Assembly (NCBI GenBank): GCA_018400955.1 | Contig: JAGYLH010000002.1 | Coordinates: 1 to 64,000 of the forward strand | Length of the DNA stretch: 64,000 nucleotides | Direction: 5' to 3' | From: Bacteroidales bacterium | Lineage (GTDB): Bacteria; Bacteroidota; Bacteroidia; Bacteroidales; F082 | Part shown: in pieces, positions 56,556 through 64,000 of the stretch | How positions within the stretch are numbered: position 1 is the stretch's first letter | How the letters are laid out: every line of letters begins with the position of its first letter | The notes under the pieces: generated by a model | Seen by the model: only the letters and a program-made list of their open reading frames with translations | Told to the model about the DNA's origin: nothing | The model's database searches: none | Translations under genes and position numbers: made by a program

Positions 56556-57660
56556 GCTTAAGAAACATGGCATGGACATGGTTGCGCTCGAACTTATTCG
56601 CAACCTGCAGAAAATTGATACCGAAAATGAGTACTATATTTTTGTCAAACCGGATGTGGACTCCGGCTGCCTGAGCCCGAGCGATAATTTTCATATTGTT
56701 GAACTTGGCGGTGGCCCCTACCCTAGCTGGGAGCAAATTGCCCTGCCAAAAGCAGCTAAAAAATACGGATGCGATGTGTTGCATTGCACAAGCAATACGG
56801 CGCCAGTGAACAGCAAAATACCCTTGATCATTACCTTGCACGATATCATTTACCTCGAGAGCATCAGTATTTTCAAAAAAGGTGGCACCTGGTATCAGAA
56901 GTTGGGCAATATGTACCGACGATGGAATGTGCCCAGGGTGGTCAAAAAAAGTGAGTATATCATCACGGTTTCGCACTTTGAGAAAAACAGGATTAAAAGC
57001 TTCTTTGGTTTTCCTGAAGATGATAAACGCTTGGTAGCCATTTATAATGGGGTAAGTGAGCATTTTGTTAAAATTACAGACCTTAGTGAATTGAACAGGG
57101 TAAAAGAAAAATATCAACTGCCAGATAATTATGCTTTCTTCCTGGGAAACACCGACCCCAAAAAAAATACCAGGAATGTGCTCAAAGCCTTTTCTGACTA
57201 CCTGAAAACACCAAACCCACCTATGAAGCTGGTAATGCTTGATTATGAGAAATCTGCTCTTGATGCATTGCTTGCCGAAATTGGCGACAAACAATTAATC
57301 AACCACATTCACCTTACAGGTTATGTAGTAAACACTGACCTGCCAGCGATTTATAGCCAATGTAAGCTGTTTTTGTACCCCTCCTTAAGGGAAAGTTTTG
57401 GCATTCCCATGCTCGAAGCCATGCGTTGCGGAAGCCCTGTTATCACCTCAAACACTTCAAGCATGCCTGAAGTATCAGGAGGTGCGGCACTCATAATCGA
57501 TCCGTACAAAGCGGAAGAAATTACCGAGGCGATGATTAAACTAGTTCAGGACGAAAAGCTTCGTGATGATATAATACAAAAAGGTTTTCTGCAAGCTGAA
57601 AAATTCTCATGGCAGGCCATGGCCAGGGAAGTGCTGAACCTTTATAAGGATATTGCGTAA
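56521..57660 (+). CDS. GT4-family glycosyltransferase
   Basis: Protein of 379 residues with a GT-B fold. The C-terminal donor site is LYPSLRESFGIPMLEAMRCGSPVITSNTSSMPEVSGGAALIIDP, and AFFLGNTDPKKNTRNVLKAF opens the second lobe. It is a retaining transferase, probably mannosyl- or glucosyltransferase-like, but the donor is unknown. It is cytoplasmic and builds the repeat unit on undecaprenyl phosphate. Its ATG lies inside the end of the preceding gene. Confidence 0.93.
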   Translation: MKIGIEGQRLFRLKKHGMDMVALELIRNLQKIDTENEYYIFVKPDVDSGCLSPSDNFHIVELGGGPYPSWEQIALPKAAKKYGCDVLHCTSNTAPVNSKIPLIITLHDIIYLESISIFKKGGTWYQKLGNMYRRWNVPRVVKKSEYIITVSHFEKNRIKSFFGFPEDDKRLVAIYNGVSEHFVKITDLSELNRVKEKYQLPDNYAFFLGNTDPKKNTRNVLKAFSDYLKTPNPPMKLVMLDYEKSALDALLAEIGDKQLINHIHLTGYVVNTDLPAIYSQCKLFLYPSLRESFGIPMLEAMRCGSPVITSNTSSMPEVSGGAALIIDPYKAEEITEAMIKLVQDEKLRDDIIQKGFLQAEKFSWQAMAREVLNLYKDIA

Positions 57661-57694
57661 AAAGGAAACCTGATTAAACACCAATTAACTGCAC

Positions 57695-58903
57695 ATGATT
57701 ACAAACAGAGATTTCATCATTGTTGGTTTACAAGCCCTGGATAGCCGTATCGGAAGCAATTGTATCAATATCGCTCATGAAATAGCACGGCACAACAGGG
57801 TGCTGTATGTTAATTACCCGCTTGACAGGCTTACCCGCTTACGCGAAAAAAATGATCCTTTGATTCAAAAACGTCTGAGGATCCTTAAGGGAAAAGAACC
57901 TGATCTGGTGCAAATTTCCGAGAATATGTGGAATTTAAATCCACGTACCATGCTCGAATCCATCAGTCAAATACCTTTCAATGGACTTTTCGATTTCTTC
58001 AACAGGATCAATAACAAGCGGTTTGCAAGGGAAATTAAAAAGGCAATTAACAAGCTGGGCTTTAGTAATTACTTTATTTTTAATGATTCGGATATGTTCC
58101 GTAGTTTATATTTGAAGGAATTGCTCAACCCAGAACTGTATGTGTATTATACCCGCGATAATCTTATCGCTGTTGATTTCTGGAAAAAACAAGGCATCCG
58201 AATCGAAGCGGAATTAATGGCAAAGGCTGACCTTGTGGTTGGCAATTCAACCTACCTTGCCGATCATGCACGCCAATTCAATCCCCACTCCTATTACGTA
58301 GGTCAGGGTTGTGATGTAAGCCTGTTTGATACTAAGCTTATCAAAAACGTACCCGATGACATCGCGAAAATTAAACGGCCTATCATCGGTTATATTGGGG
58401 CTTTATTTTCGCTACGGCTTGATATTGAAGTGCTTATTTATTTAGCCAAGCAAAGGCCTGATTGGAGTATTGTATTGGTAGGCCCCGAGGATGAAGCTTT
58501 TAAAACCAGTGAGTTGCACCAAATTGAAAATGTATATTTCCTTGGCAGTAAAAAGATGGAAGAATTACCTGATTATTTGAACCCATTCGATGTGGCACTC
58601 AATCCGCAAAAGCTCAACGAAGTAACAATAGGTAATTATCCACGTAAAATTGATGAATATCTGGCAATGGGCAAGCCAACAGTAGCCACACGTACAAAAG
58701 CCATGGAGGTATTCGCCGATCATACCTATCTTGCCGATACCAAAGAAGACTATTTAGCATTGGTGGAAAAAGCCCTTTTGGAGAACACCTCCGAGATGGA
58801 AAAGGAAAGGGAGGTATTTGCCAAAAGTCATACATGGGAAAATAACGTGAAGGAGATTTATGATAAAATGCTCCTTTTAATGACCCAACCAAAAGCAATA
58901 TGA
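57695..58903 (+). CDS. GT-B glycosyltransferase (TuaH-like)
   Basis: Protein of 402 residues. The N-terminus IIVGLQALDSRIGSNCINIAHEIARHNRVLYVNYPLDR and the later region PIIGYIGALFSLRLDIEVL, SIVLVGPEDEAF, VYFLGSKKMEELPDYLNPFDVALNP fit GT-B enzymes related to teichuronic-acid TuaH. The exact donor is unknown. The next gene starts one base after its stop. Confidence 0.85.
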   Translation: MITNRDFIIVGLQALDSRIGSNCINIAHEIARHNRVLYVNYPLDRLTRLREKNDPLIQKRLRILKGKEPDLVQISENMWNLNPRTMLESISQIPFNGLFDFFNRINNKRFAREIKKAINKLGFSNYFIFNDSDMFRSLYLKELLNPELYVYYTRDNLIAVDFWKKQGIRIEAELMAKADLVVGNSTYLADHARQFNPHSYYVGQGCDVSLFDTKLIKNVPDDIAKIKRPIIGYIGALFSLRLDIEVLIYLAKQRPDWSIVLVGPEDEAFKTSELHQIENVYFLGSKKMEELPDYLNPFDVALNPQKLNEVTIGNYPRKIDEYLAMGKPTVATRTKAMEVFADHTYLADTKEDYLALVEKALLENTSEMEKEREVFAKSHTWENNVKEIYDKMLLLMTQPKAI

Positions 58904-58904
58904 T

Positions 58905-59531
58905 ATGGGACTAGTTGATAAGATAAAAGCAAACCCACGTTTAAAAAAAATGGCATTGTGGGCTTTGATGCCAAGGAATCAGGCCCGCCCTCGCTTGTGG
59001 GTTAAGCTTTTTTTAAACCCATTGAAACATAAGCACGGCAAAGGCTCATGTATCCGCCGGCGAACACGCATGGATGTTTTGCCTTTCAACTATTTTGAAA
59101 TTGGTCGCGATTCAACGATTGAAGATTTTGCAACAGTCAATAATGGTGTAGGCGATGTTGTGATTGGCGACAGGACCCGCATTGGATTAGGGTGTGTGCT
59201 TATTGGCCCTGTAAAAGTTGGCAACGACATCATGTTTGCACAAAATATTGTTGTTTCAGGCTTGAACCATGGTTATATAGATATTGATGTGCCGCCAAGC
59301 CAACAAGAGGTGGAGACCAAACAAATAATAATTGAAGACGATGTCTGGATTGGTGCTAATGCTGTAATTACTGCCGGAGTAACCATTGGCAAACATTGCG
59401 TTATAGCTGCTGGCAGCATTGTCACCAAAAGCGTTCCACCCTACTCAGTAGCCGGCGGAAATCCGGCACGCATTTTAAGGCAATATAATCCTGAATCAAA
59501 AACTTGGGAAAAGCCTTTGCAAGCAATCTAA
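58905..59531 (+). CDS. Hexapeptide-repeat acyltransferase
   Basis: Protein of 208 residues with a left-handed beta-helix from about 60: hexapeptide-like repeats VVIGDRTRIGLGCVLIG, IIEDDVWIGANAVITAGVTIGKHCVIAAGS and SVAGGNPARILR. It resembles the WcaF/LacA/maltose-acetyltransferase group and probably O-acetylates a sugar of the polysaccharide. The catalytic His is likely in SGLNHGYIDIDVPP. A basic N-terminus (LKKMALWALMPRNQARPR) may contact the membrane. Confidence 0.9.
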   Translation: MGLVDKIKANPRLKKMALWALMPRNQARPRLWVKLFLNPLKHKHGKGSCIRRRTRMDVLPFNYFEIGRDSTIEDFATVNNGVGDVVIGDRTRIGLGCVLIGPVKVGNDIMFAQNIVVSGLNHGYIDIDVPPSQQEVETKQIIIEDDVWIGANAVITAGVTIGKHCVIAAGSIVTKSVPPYSVAGGNPARILRQYNPESKTWEKPLQAI

Positions 59532-59558
59532 ATTCACTTAATATAATAAAAAAACAAA

Positions 59559-60365
59559 ATGCAAAAAATAAGAACATTTGCCAGATATTTCAAGGATTTT
59601 CTTCAATATGGGCAGGTAAGGCTGGTGCTGGCTTCAATGTTTTACCTGGTGACCAAAAAATCTATCATTGATACGCGAATCTTTAGGGGTAAACTTGGCT
59701 ATTTTTTGCACCGCAAGGGATCCATCGATTTTCAGTTTGGTAATTATGCCTACGAATGGAATGTAAAACGTTTTATGCTGGAACAAGGCAAAAAGCATGA
59801 TGTTTTTATCGATATTGGAGCCAATATAGGTGCTTATTCTATTCTTCATGCCAAAAATGGCCTGAAGTGTTTTGCCTTCGAACCTGCCTATGAAAATTAT
59901 AAAGCATTGTATATTAATTTAATGCTTAATAATCTTGAAAAAAAAGTTAGCATCTTTAATGTGGGCCTCAATGATCAACCAAGGAAAGCCGAATTTATAT
60001 TTGACCCCCTCAATACAGGTGCAACTCACCTAAGCAGCATCCCCGCCGAAGACCCTGAGATTGACAAACGTGGCAAAATTACAGAGGTTGAACTTGTCAG
60101 GTTGGATGACTTGATAGAAAAACTAAATATTTCGGAGGATAAACGGATACTCATGAAAATTGATGTTGAAGGCATGGAAGTAAATGTGCTCCGCGGCGCA
60201 AAAAAATTCATTCGGAAATACCCGAATTTAATGATTACCCTTGAAAGCGTGCATTCTGGCGAGCATAATATTAAGGAAATACTTAACAGTATTGCCGAAT
60301 TTGAGTTTGACATCATTGACGACCTGAATATTGCAACCCGTAAAGTTTCGAATAACATAAATTAA
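59559..60365 (+). CDS. FkbM-family methyltransferase
   Basis: Protein of 268 residues. Its SAM-binding motif is KKHDVFIDIGANIGAYSILHA, then CFAFEPAYENYKALYINLMLN, and LMKIDVEGMEVNVLRGAKKFI, which is typical of the FkbM family. It methylates a sugar hydroxyl of the polysaccharide, a common way of ending or decorating chains. Substrate unknown. It lies between the acyltransferase and a further GT2 gene. Confidence 0.92.
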   Translation: MQKIRTFARYFKDFLQYGQVRLVLASMFYLVTKKSIIDTRIFRGKLGYFLHRKGSIDFQFGNYAYEWNVKRFMLEQGKKHDVFIDIGANIGAYSILHAKNGLKCFAFEPAYENYKALYINLMLNNLEKKVSIFNVGLNDQPRKAEFIFDPLNTGATHLSSIPAEDPEIDKRGKITEVELVRLDDLIEKLNISEDKRILMKIDVEGMEVNVLRGAKKFIRKYPNLMITLESVHSGEHNIKEILNSIAEFEFDIIDDLNIATRKVSNNIN

Positions 60366-60372
60366 GGTAGCT

Positions 60373-61572
60373 ATGCTTGCTATGGAAATCCTTTTTTGGT
60401 TTTTAGTTTTTATCGTCTTCTATGCCTATATTGGTTACGGAATGCTACTTTTTATTATGGTTCTTATAAAACGGCTTTTTACTGCAAAAGAAAAAAGCAC
60501 CCTTGATATCATTTACGAGCCGGAAGTAACGCTGTTTGTTGCCGCCTTCAACGAAAAAGATTATGCCGATGCCAAAGTACAGAATGGTTTCGAGATTGAT
60601 TACCCCAAACATAAGATAAGGCAGGTTTGGGTAACAGATGGGTCTGATGATGGCACACCTGAAGTGCTACAGAAGTATAAAGATCAAGGCGTTGAAGTAT
60701 ATCATGAAAACAAAAGGGGGGGGAAGATTGGTGCCATGAACAGGGGCATGCAGTTTGTTAAAACACCTATTGTTGTCTTTTCGGATGGTAATACCGTATT
60801 GGGAAAAGAATCGGTTCAACGCATCGTAAACTTATTTAAAGATCCAAAAGTAGGCTGTGTATCAGGCGAGAAACGTATCTATAACAAGGAAAAGGACAAC
60901 GCAGCCGGTACAGAAGGTATCTATTGGAAATACGAATCCACACTGAAAAAATGGGATGCTGAGCTGTATTCCGTTGTTGGCGCTGCCGGTGAACTATTCG
61001 CCGTTCGCACCGAATTGTTCCAAGAAGTGGAAAAAGATACTTTGCTTGACGATTTTATCATTTCGTTGCGCATTGCTATGCAGGGTTTTACCATCCAATA
61101 CGATCCGGAAGCTTATGCCATTGAAACTTCGTCTGCCAACGTGAAGGAAGAACTCAAACGCAAGGTTCGTATCGCTGCTGGTGGCATACAGTCCATCATC
61201 AGGCTCAGCCCCTTGCTCAATGTTTTTAAACATGGCATGTTGAGCTTTCAATACATTTCGCACCGGGTATTGCGCTGGACACTCGCTCCGTTTTCGCTTC
61301 CGTTAATTTTACTTTTAAATCTTTGGATAGCTGTGGATTATGGTATTACCAACTTCAACAATCTTTACGTACTTTTGTTCTTCGCACAAATCATCTTCTA
61401 CACAATGGCCTTGCTGGGTTGGTATTTGGAAAACAAAGCGATAAAAATTAAACTTCTGTTTATCCCCTACTATTTTTTCATTATGAACCTGGCTGTTTTT
61501 CTTGGTATTAAAAGGTATTTTAAAGGCAGTCAAACAGTAAACTGGGAGCGCGCAAAAAGAGGAACAAAATAA
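60373..61572 (+). CDS. Membrane-bound GT2 glycosyltransferase
   Basis: Protein of 399 residues. One N-terminal membrane segment (about 5-35), a GT2 domain (EVTLFVAAFNEKDYADAK, VTDGSDDGTPEVLQKY, VVFSDGNTVLG with the DG metal site, LDDFIISLRIAMQGF), KRKVRIAAGGIQS in place of a strict QxxRW, and three C-terminal membrane segments. It differs from the paired GT2s at 53109 and 55290. It is probably one more inner-membrane sugar transferase. The next start overlaps its last base (ATAATG). Confidence 0.9.
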   Translation: MLAMEILFWFLVFIVFYAYIGYGMLLFIMVLIKRLFTAKEKSTLDIIYEPEVTLFVAAFNEKDYADAKVQNGFEIDYPKHKIRQVWVTDGSDDGTPEVLQKYKDQGVEVYHENKRGGKIGAMNRGMQFVKTPIVVFSDGNTVLGKESVQRIVNLFKDPKVGCVSGEKRIYNKEKDNAAGTEGIYWKYESTLKKWDAELYSVVGAAGELFAVRTELFQEVEKDTLLDDFIISLRIAMQGFTIQYDPEAYAIETSSANVKEELKRKVRIAAGGIQSIIRLSPLLNVFKHGMLSFQYISHRVLRWTLAPFSLPLILLLNLWIAVDYGITNFNNLYVLLFFAQIIFYTMALLGWYLENKAIKIKLLFIPYYFFIMNLAVFLGIKRYFKGSQTVNWERAKRGTK

Positions 61573-63215
61573 TGTGGAACCGGGTAAAAATAGGGCTGCT
61601 GATGCCCATACTTTTTTCCCAATACCTGTTGTTGGGTCAATACAATTGCACCTATTTTGTTGAAACCAACCAAAACGTGGTTGATGGCCAGCAATTTTCG
61701 CCTGGCGATGTTATTTGCCTTTATCCGGGATTGCGGTCGTTTTTACTATTTAACAACCTGCATGGAACTGAAGAACAGCCTATAACAATAGTCAACAACA
61801 TCGGACAGGTGGTTATCGACACCGATCATTTTTACGGTGTTAAATTCAGTAATTGCAGTCATATCCGGTTTACCGGAACAGGCAATAGCGTAATTGAATA
61901 TGGTATTTATATCCGACGCGTGGACAATGGCGCAGGCCTAAGTATTGACGATTTGAGTACTGATTTTGAACTGGACCATTTACGCATATCGAATACAGCC
62001 CTGGGGGGAATTTATGCCAAAACCGACCCTGACTGTAGTTTTCAGGCAACCCGTGATAATTTTACATTTACCAATCTCCGTATCCATCACTGTTGGTTGC
62101 ACGACATTCAGGATGAGGGCCTTTATATTGGAAGCTCAAAATATACCGGTCAATACCTTCCGGATTGCGATACAACGGTGTTGCCTCACATTTTGACAGG
62201 TGTTCATATTCATGACAACCTGGTGGAACATACCGGTTGGGATGGCATTCAGGTAAGCTCCTCCCCGATTGATTGCCAGGTTTATAACAATACAATTCTT
62301 TATGATTCATGGCGAGAGACGCACTTTCAAATGTCGGGCATACTCATTGGAGGTGGTTCTACGTGCAATTGTTACAATAACCATATTGCCAATGGAAAAG
62401 GTGATGGAATAGACGTATTCGGAAGTGGGGAAATGCAGATGTATAACAATTTAATTGTTAACGCCGGCCGGAGTTTTCAGCCCACCGACCCGACACAATC
62501 CAAGCATGGCATTTTTGTGGGAAATGCACCCGATGGCAGCCCTGTAAACATTAAGATGCTTTACAACACCATCGTAAGCCCGAAAAGCACCGGCATAAGA
62601 TTCTTAAATTCAAATTCTTCTGAAAATCTTATTGTGAACAATATCATTGTGGATCCGGGCAATTTTGGGCAAAGTGGCCAACAAGCCTTCTTTAACCATG
62701 AATTGTCGGCATCTCAGTTTACCCTGTCGAATAATTTATTTTCTGATAACCTTAATATACCCAAGTTTATTGATGCTATGCATAACTTTGATTTACAGCC
62801 CAATTCGCCTGCTGTAAATGCTGCAATGGATGCAGGCAGCTACCAACCAAATTTTGATATCCTGATGCGTCCCAGGCCGCACAACGGTGCTTTTGATATT
62901 GGTGCTTTCGAGAGCCAGGACCCCTATGCAAGCTTGAACGAAAATGTTGCTGTTAAAGGGAAATTAGATATCAGAATTCAAGCAAACCCTGTTTCCGAAC
63001 TACTTCTGCTTCAGGTGAATGCCTGTGAAGATATGCAAATCCACATCAAATTGGTAAAAATTGATGGCGGAATAGTTTACCAATTTCCAAAACAACAAAT
63101 ACCCTCCGGTAAGTCGCATTTGCAACTTGATATTGCATATTTCTCAAAAGGGGTTTATTTGTGTACGATTATTACTGATGAACAATCAATTACAAAAAAA
63201 GTTGTTCTTTACTAA
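61572..63215 (+). CDS. T9SS-exported right-handed beta-helix protein
   Basis: Protein of 547 residues. Signal peptide about 1-22, then a parallel beta-helix (about 60-420) with many short rungs such as SHIRFTGTGNSVIEYGIYIRR, DLRISNTALGGIYAK, LTGVHIHDNLVEHTGWDGIQV and MLYNTIVSPKSTGIRFLN, and a type A T9SS domain ending QSITKKVVLY. Such helices occur in polysaccharide lyases, epimerases and sulfatase-like adhesins. No clear catalytic triad is seen. Because it sits inside the polysaccharide locus it may bind, trim or epimerise the polymer outside the cell. Confidence 0.85.
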   Translation: MWNRVKIGLLMPILFSQYLLLGQYNCTYFVETNQNVVDGQQFSPGDVICLYPGLRSFLLFNNLHGTEEQPITIVNNIGQVVIDTDHFYGVKFSNCSHIRFTGTGNSVIEYGIYIRRVDNGAGLSIDDLSTDFELDHLRISNTALGGIYAKTDPDCSFQATRDNFTFTNLRIHHCWLHDIQDEGLYIGSSKYTGQYLPDCDTTVLPHILTGVHIHDNLVEHTGWDGIQVSSSPIDCQVYNNTILYDSWRETHFQMSGILIGGGSTCNCYNNHIANGKGDGIDVFGSGEMQMYNNLIVNAGRSFQPTDPTQSKHGIFVGNAPDGSPVNIKMLYNTIVSPKSTGIRFLNSNSSENLIVNNIIVDPGNFGQSGQQAFFNHELSASQFTLSNNLFSDNLNIPKFIDAMHNFDLQPNSPAVNAAMDAGSYQPNFDILMRPRPHNGAFDIGAFESQDPYASLNENVAVKGKLDIRIQANPVSELLLLQVNACEDMQIHIKLVKIDGGIVYQFPKQQIPSGKSHLQLDIAYFSKGVYLCTIITDEQSITKKVVLY

Positions 63216-63233
63216 TCATTAATTTTAAACCCA

Positions 63234-64000
63234 ATGTCAATGACTGGCCTAAAAAAAATAATCCCCAGGCGTTTCGGCTATTATCTGCGTCGATGGCGTT
63301 TATATCTGCGTGGTCTGACTAACAGGGGAAATGCTTACCATTGCCCCCTTTGCAACCACAGCTACCGCAAAATGTTTGATGGTGGTTTCGACCTGCCGGT
63401 TATTAAAAAGATGCAAATTATTGGCGCTGGCCGTCGCAAATCCGTTATTTGTCCCGGCTGCAATTCAACTGACCGCGACCGCTTATTGTATGTCTATATA
63501 AATCAATGTGTTGATATAAATAAAAAGAGCAGAATACTGCATATTGCCCCCGAACCAGCATTGGCTCCTTTTTTGCAAAAGCTTGCCCCGGATAATTATG
63601 TAGCAGGTGTAAAATACCATGAGGGTTTTTATTATAGCAAAAATGTAAAACTATTTGATATCAAAGCTATTCCATATGACAATGAATCGTTCGACCTCAT
63701 CCTTTGCAATCATGTGCTGGAACACATTGATGAGGATGATAAAGCCATGCGGGAACTATACAGGGTTTTGGCTTCCGGTGGAAAAGCTATCCTTCAGGTA
63801 CCCTGGTCGCCCTTGCTTAAAACAACAGTGGAAGACCCTTCAGTTACTGATGAGGCCAAAAGGGAAGAATTATTCGGACAGTTTGACCACGTGCGACTTT
63901 ATGGAAATGACTACCCTCAACGTATAGAAAATGCCGGCTTTTTAGTCCACATTATAGACCCGAATTCACTATTTAATGAAAATATTCCGGCTGAACGATT
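63234..64000 (+). CDS. Zinc-ribbon class I methyltransferase, 3' end beyond the window
   Basis: The frame runs from the ATG at 63234 without a stop to the window edge (255 codons visible). A basic N-terminus (KKIIPRRFGYYLRRWRLYLRG) is followed by a CxxC...CxxC ribbon (HCPLCNHSYRKMF and VICPGCNSTDRDR), then a SAM-dependent methyltransferase domain: RILHIAPEPALAPFLQ, ESFDLILCNHVLEHIDEDDKAM, ELYRVLASGGKAILQVPW. This Methyltransf_11-like fold with a zinc ribbon is found in sugar and capsule methyltransferases. Substrate unknown. It belongs to the same locus. Confidence 0.9.
   Translation, partial: MSMTGLKKIIPRRFGYYLRRWRLYLRGLTNRGNAYHCPLCNHSYRKMFDGGFDLPVIKKMQIIGAGRRKSVICPGCNSTDRDRLLYVYINQCVDINKKSRILHIAPEPALAPFLQKLAPDNYVAGVKYHEGFYYSKNVKLFDIKAIPYDNESFDLILCNHVLEHIDEDDKAMRELYRVLASGGKAILQVPWSPLLKTTVEDPSVTDEAKREELFGQFDHVRLYGNDYPQRIENAGFLVHIIDPNSLFNENIPAER

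Noticed and set aside
63655..63927. 90-codon frame at 63655
   Set aside because: It is a different frame of the real methyltransferase that runs from 63234 to the window end.

Overview
The window comes from the chromosome of a member of the Bacteroidota, most likely a free-living or environmental lineage rather than Bacteroides proper. The evidence is a SusC/SusD pair, three secreted proteins with a C-terminal type IX secretion (T9SS) sorting domain, an AsmA-like protein, and many upstream TAnnTTTG -7 boxes typical of the primary sigma factor of this phylum. No rRNA, tRNA, CRISPR array or intact insertion sequence was found.

Layout: (1) 1-5302 (+) is the end of a glycan-uptake operon: SusC 3' end, SusD lipoprotein, and a LamG / PNGase F-like / T9SS protein with all three PNGase F catalytic acidic residues apparently present. 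(2) 5450-11746 (-) holds an alpha-alpha toroid protein, a long acyl-CoA dehydrogenase and clpC, with a gap at 6380-7223 containing two perfect palindromes and a 153-bp MITE-like element. (3) 12060-17434 (+) holds gyrA, a TPR protein and mgtE. (4) 17519-21527 (-) is aroC followed by an AsmA-like gene carrying two one-base frameshifts. (5) 21972-22455 (+) is a small toxin-antitoxin pair. (6) 22456-22988 is a repeat-rich spacer. (7) 22989-25777 (-) is uvrA, whose 3' 1.3 kb is shattered by many one-base indels, opposite a divergent ECF sigma factor. (8) 26731-31342 holds a T9SS GEVED/CARDB protein, a small barrel-like protein and a GDPD-like lipoprotein. (9) 31359-37408 (-) is a GroES-like / Fe3+-siderophore-cobalamin-type ABC importer / amidohydrolase / SDR operon. 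(10) 37547-43640 (+) holds a small membrane protein, mutL, two tandem rhomboid proteases and uvrB.

(11) 43857 to the window end (+) is a large exopolysaccharide locus of at least 17 genes in one direction: a stand-alone response regulator, a sugar-phosphate transferase fused to a degenerate receiver domain, a half-length TolC-like protein, a Wzc-like protein with a LysM domain inserted in its periplasmic part and a degenerate kinase, a Wzx-type flippase, a Wzy/WaaL-type polymerase or ligase, two copies of a two-gene GT2 module, three further glycosyltransferases, a hexapeptide acyltransferase, a FkbM methyltransferase, a T9SS beta-helix protein and a zinc-ribbon methyltransferase cut by the window end. 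Together these would load a sugar phosphate on undecaprenyl phosphate, build and modify the repeat unit, flip and polymerise it and export it. The export side is unusual: no canonical Wza-type outer-membrane channel is seen and the tyrosine-kinase motifs are poor.

The most interesting material is the export/initiation part of region 11, the PNGase F-like enzyme of region 1, and the inverted-repeat cluster at 6.7-7.1 kb. The uvrA and AsmA frameshifts look more like base-calling errors than biology. All family calls are from reading motifs by eye; no database was searched.
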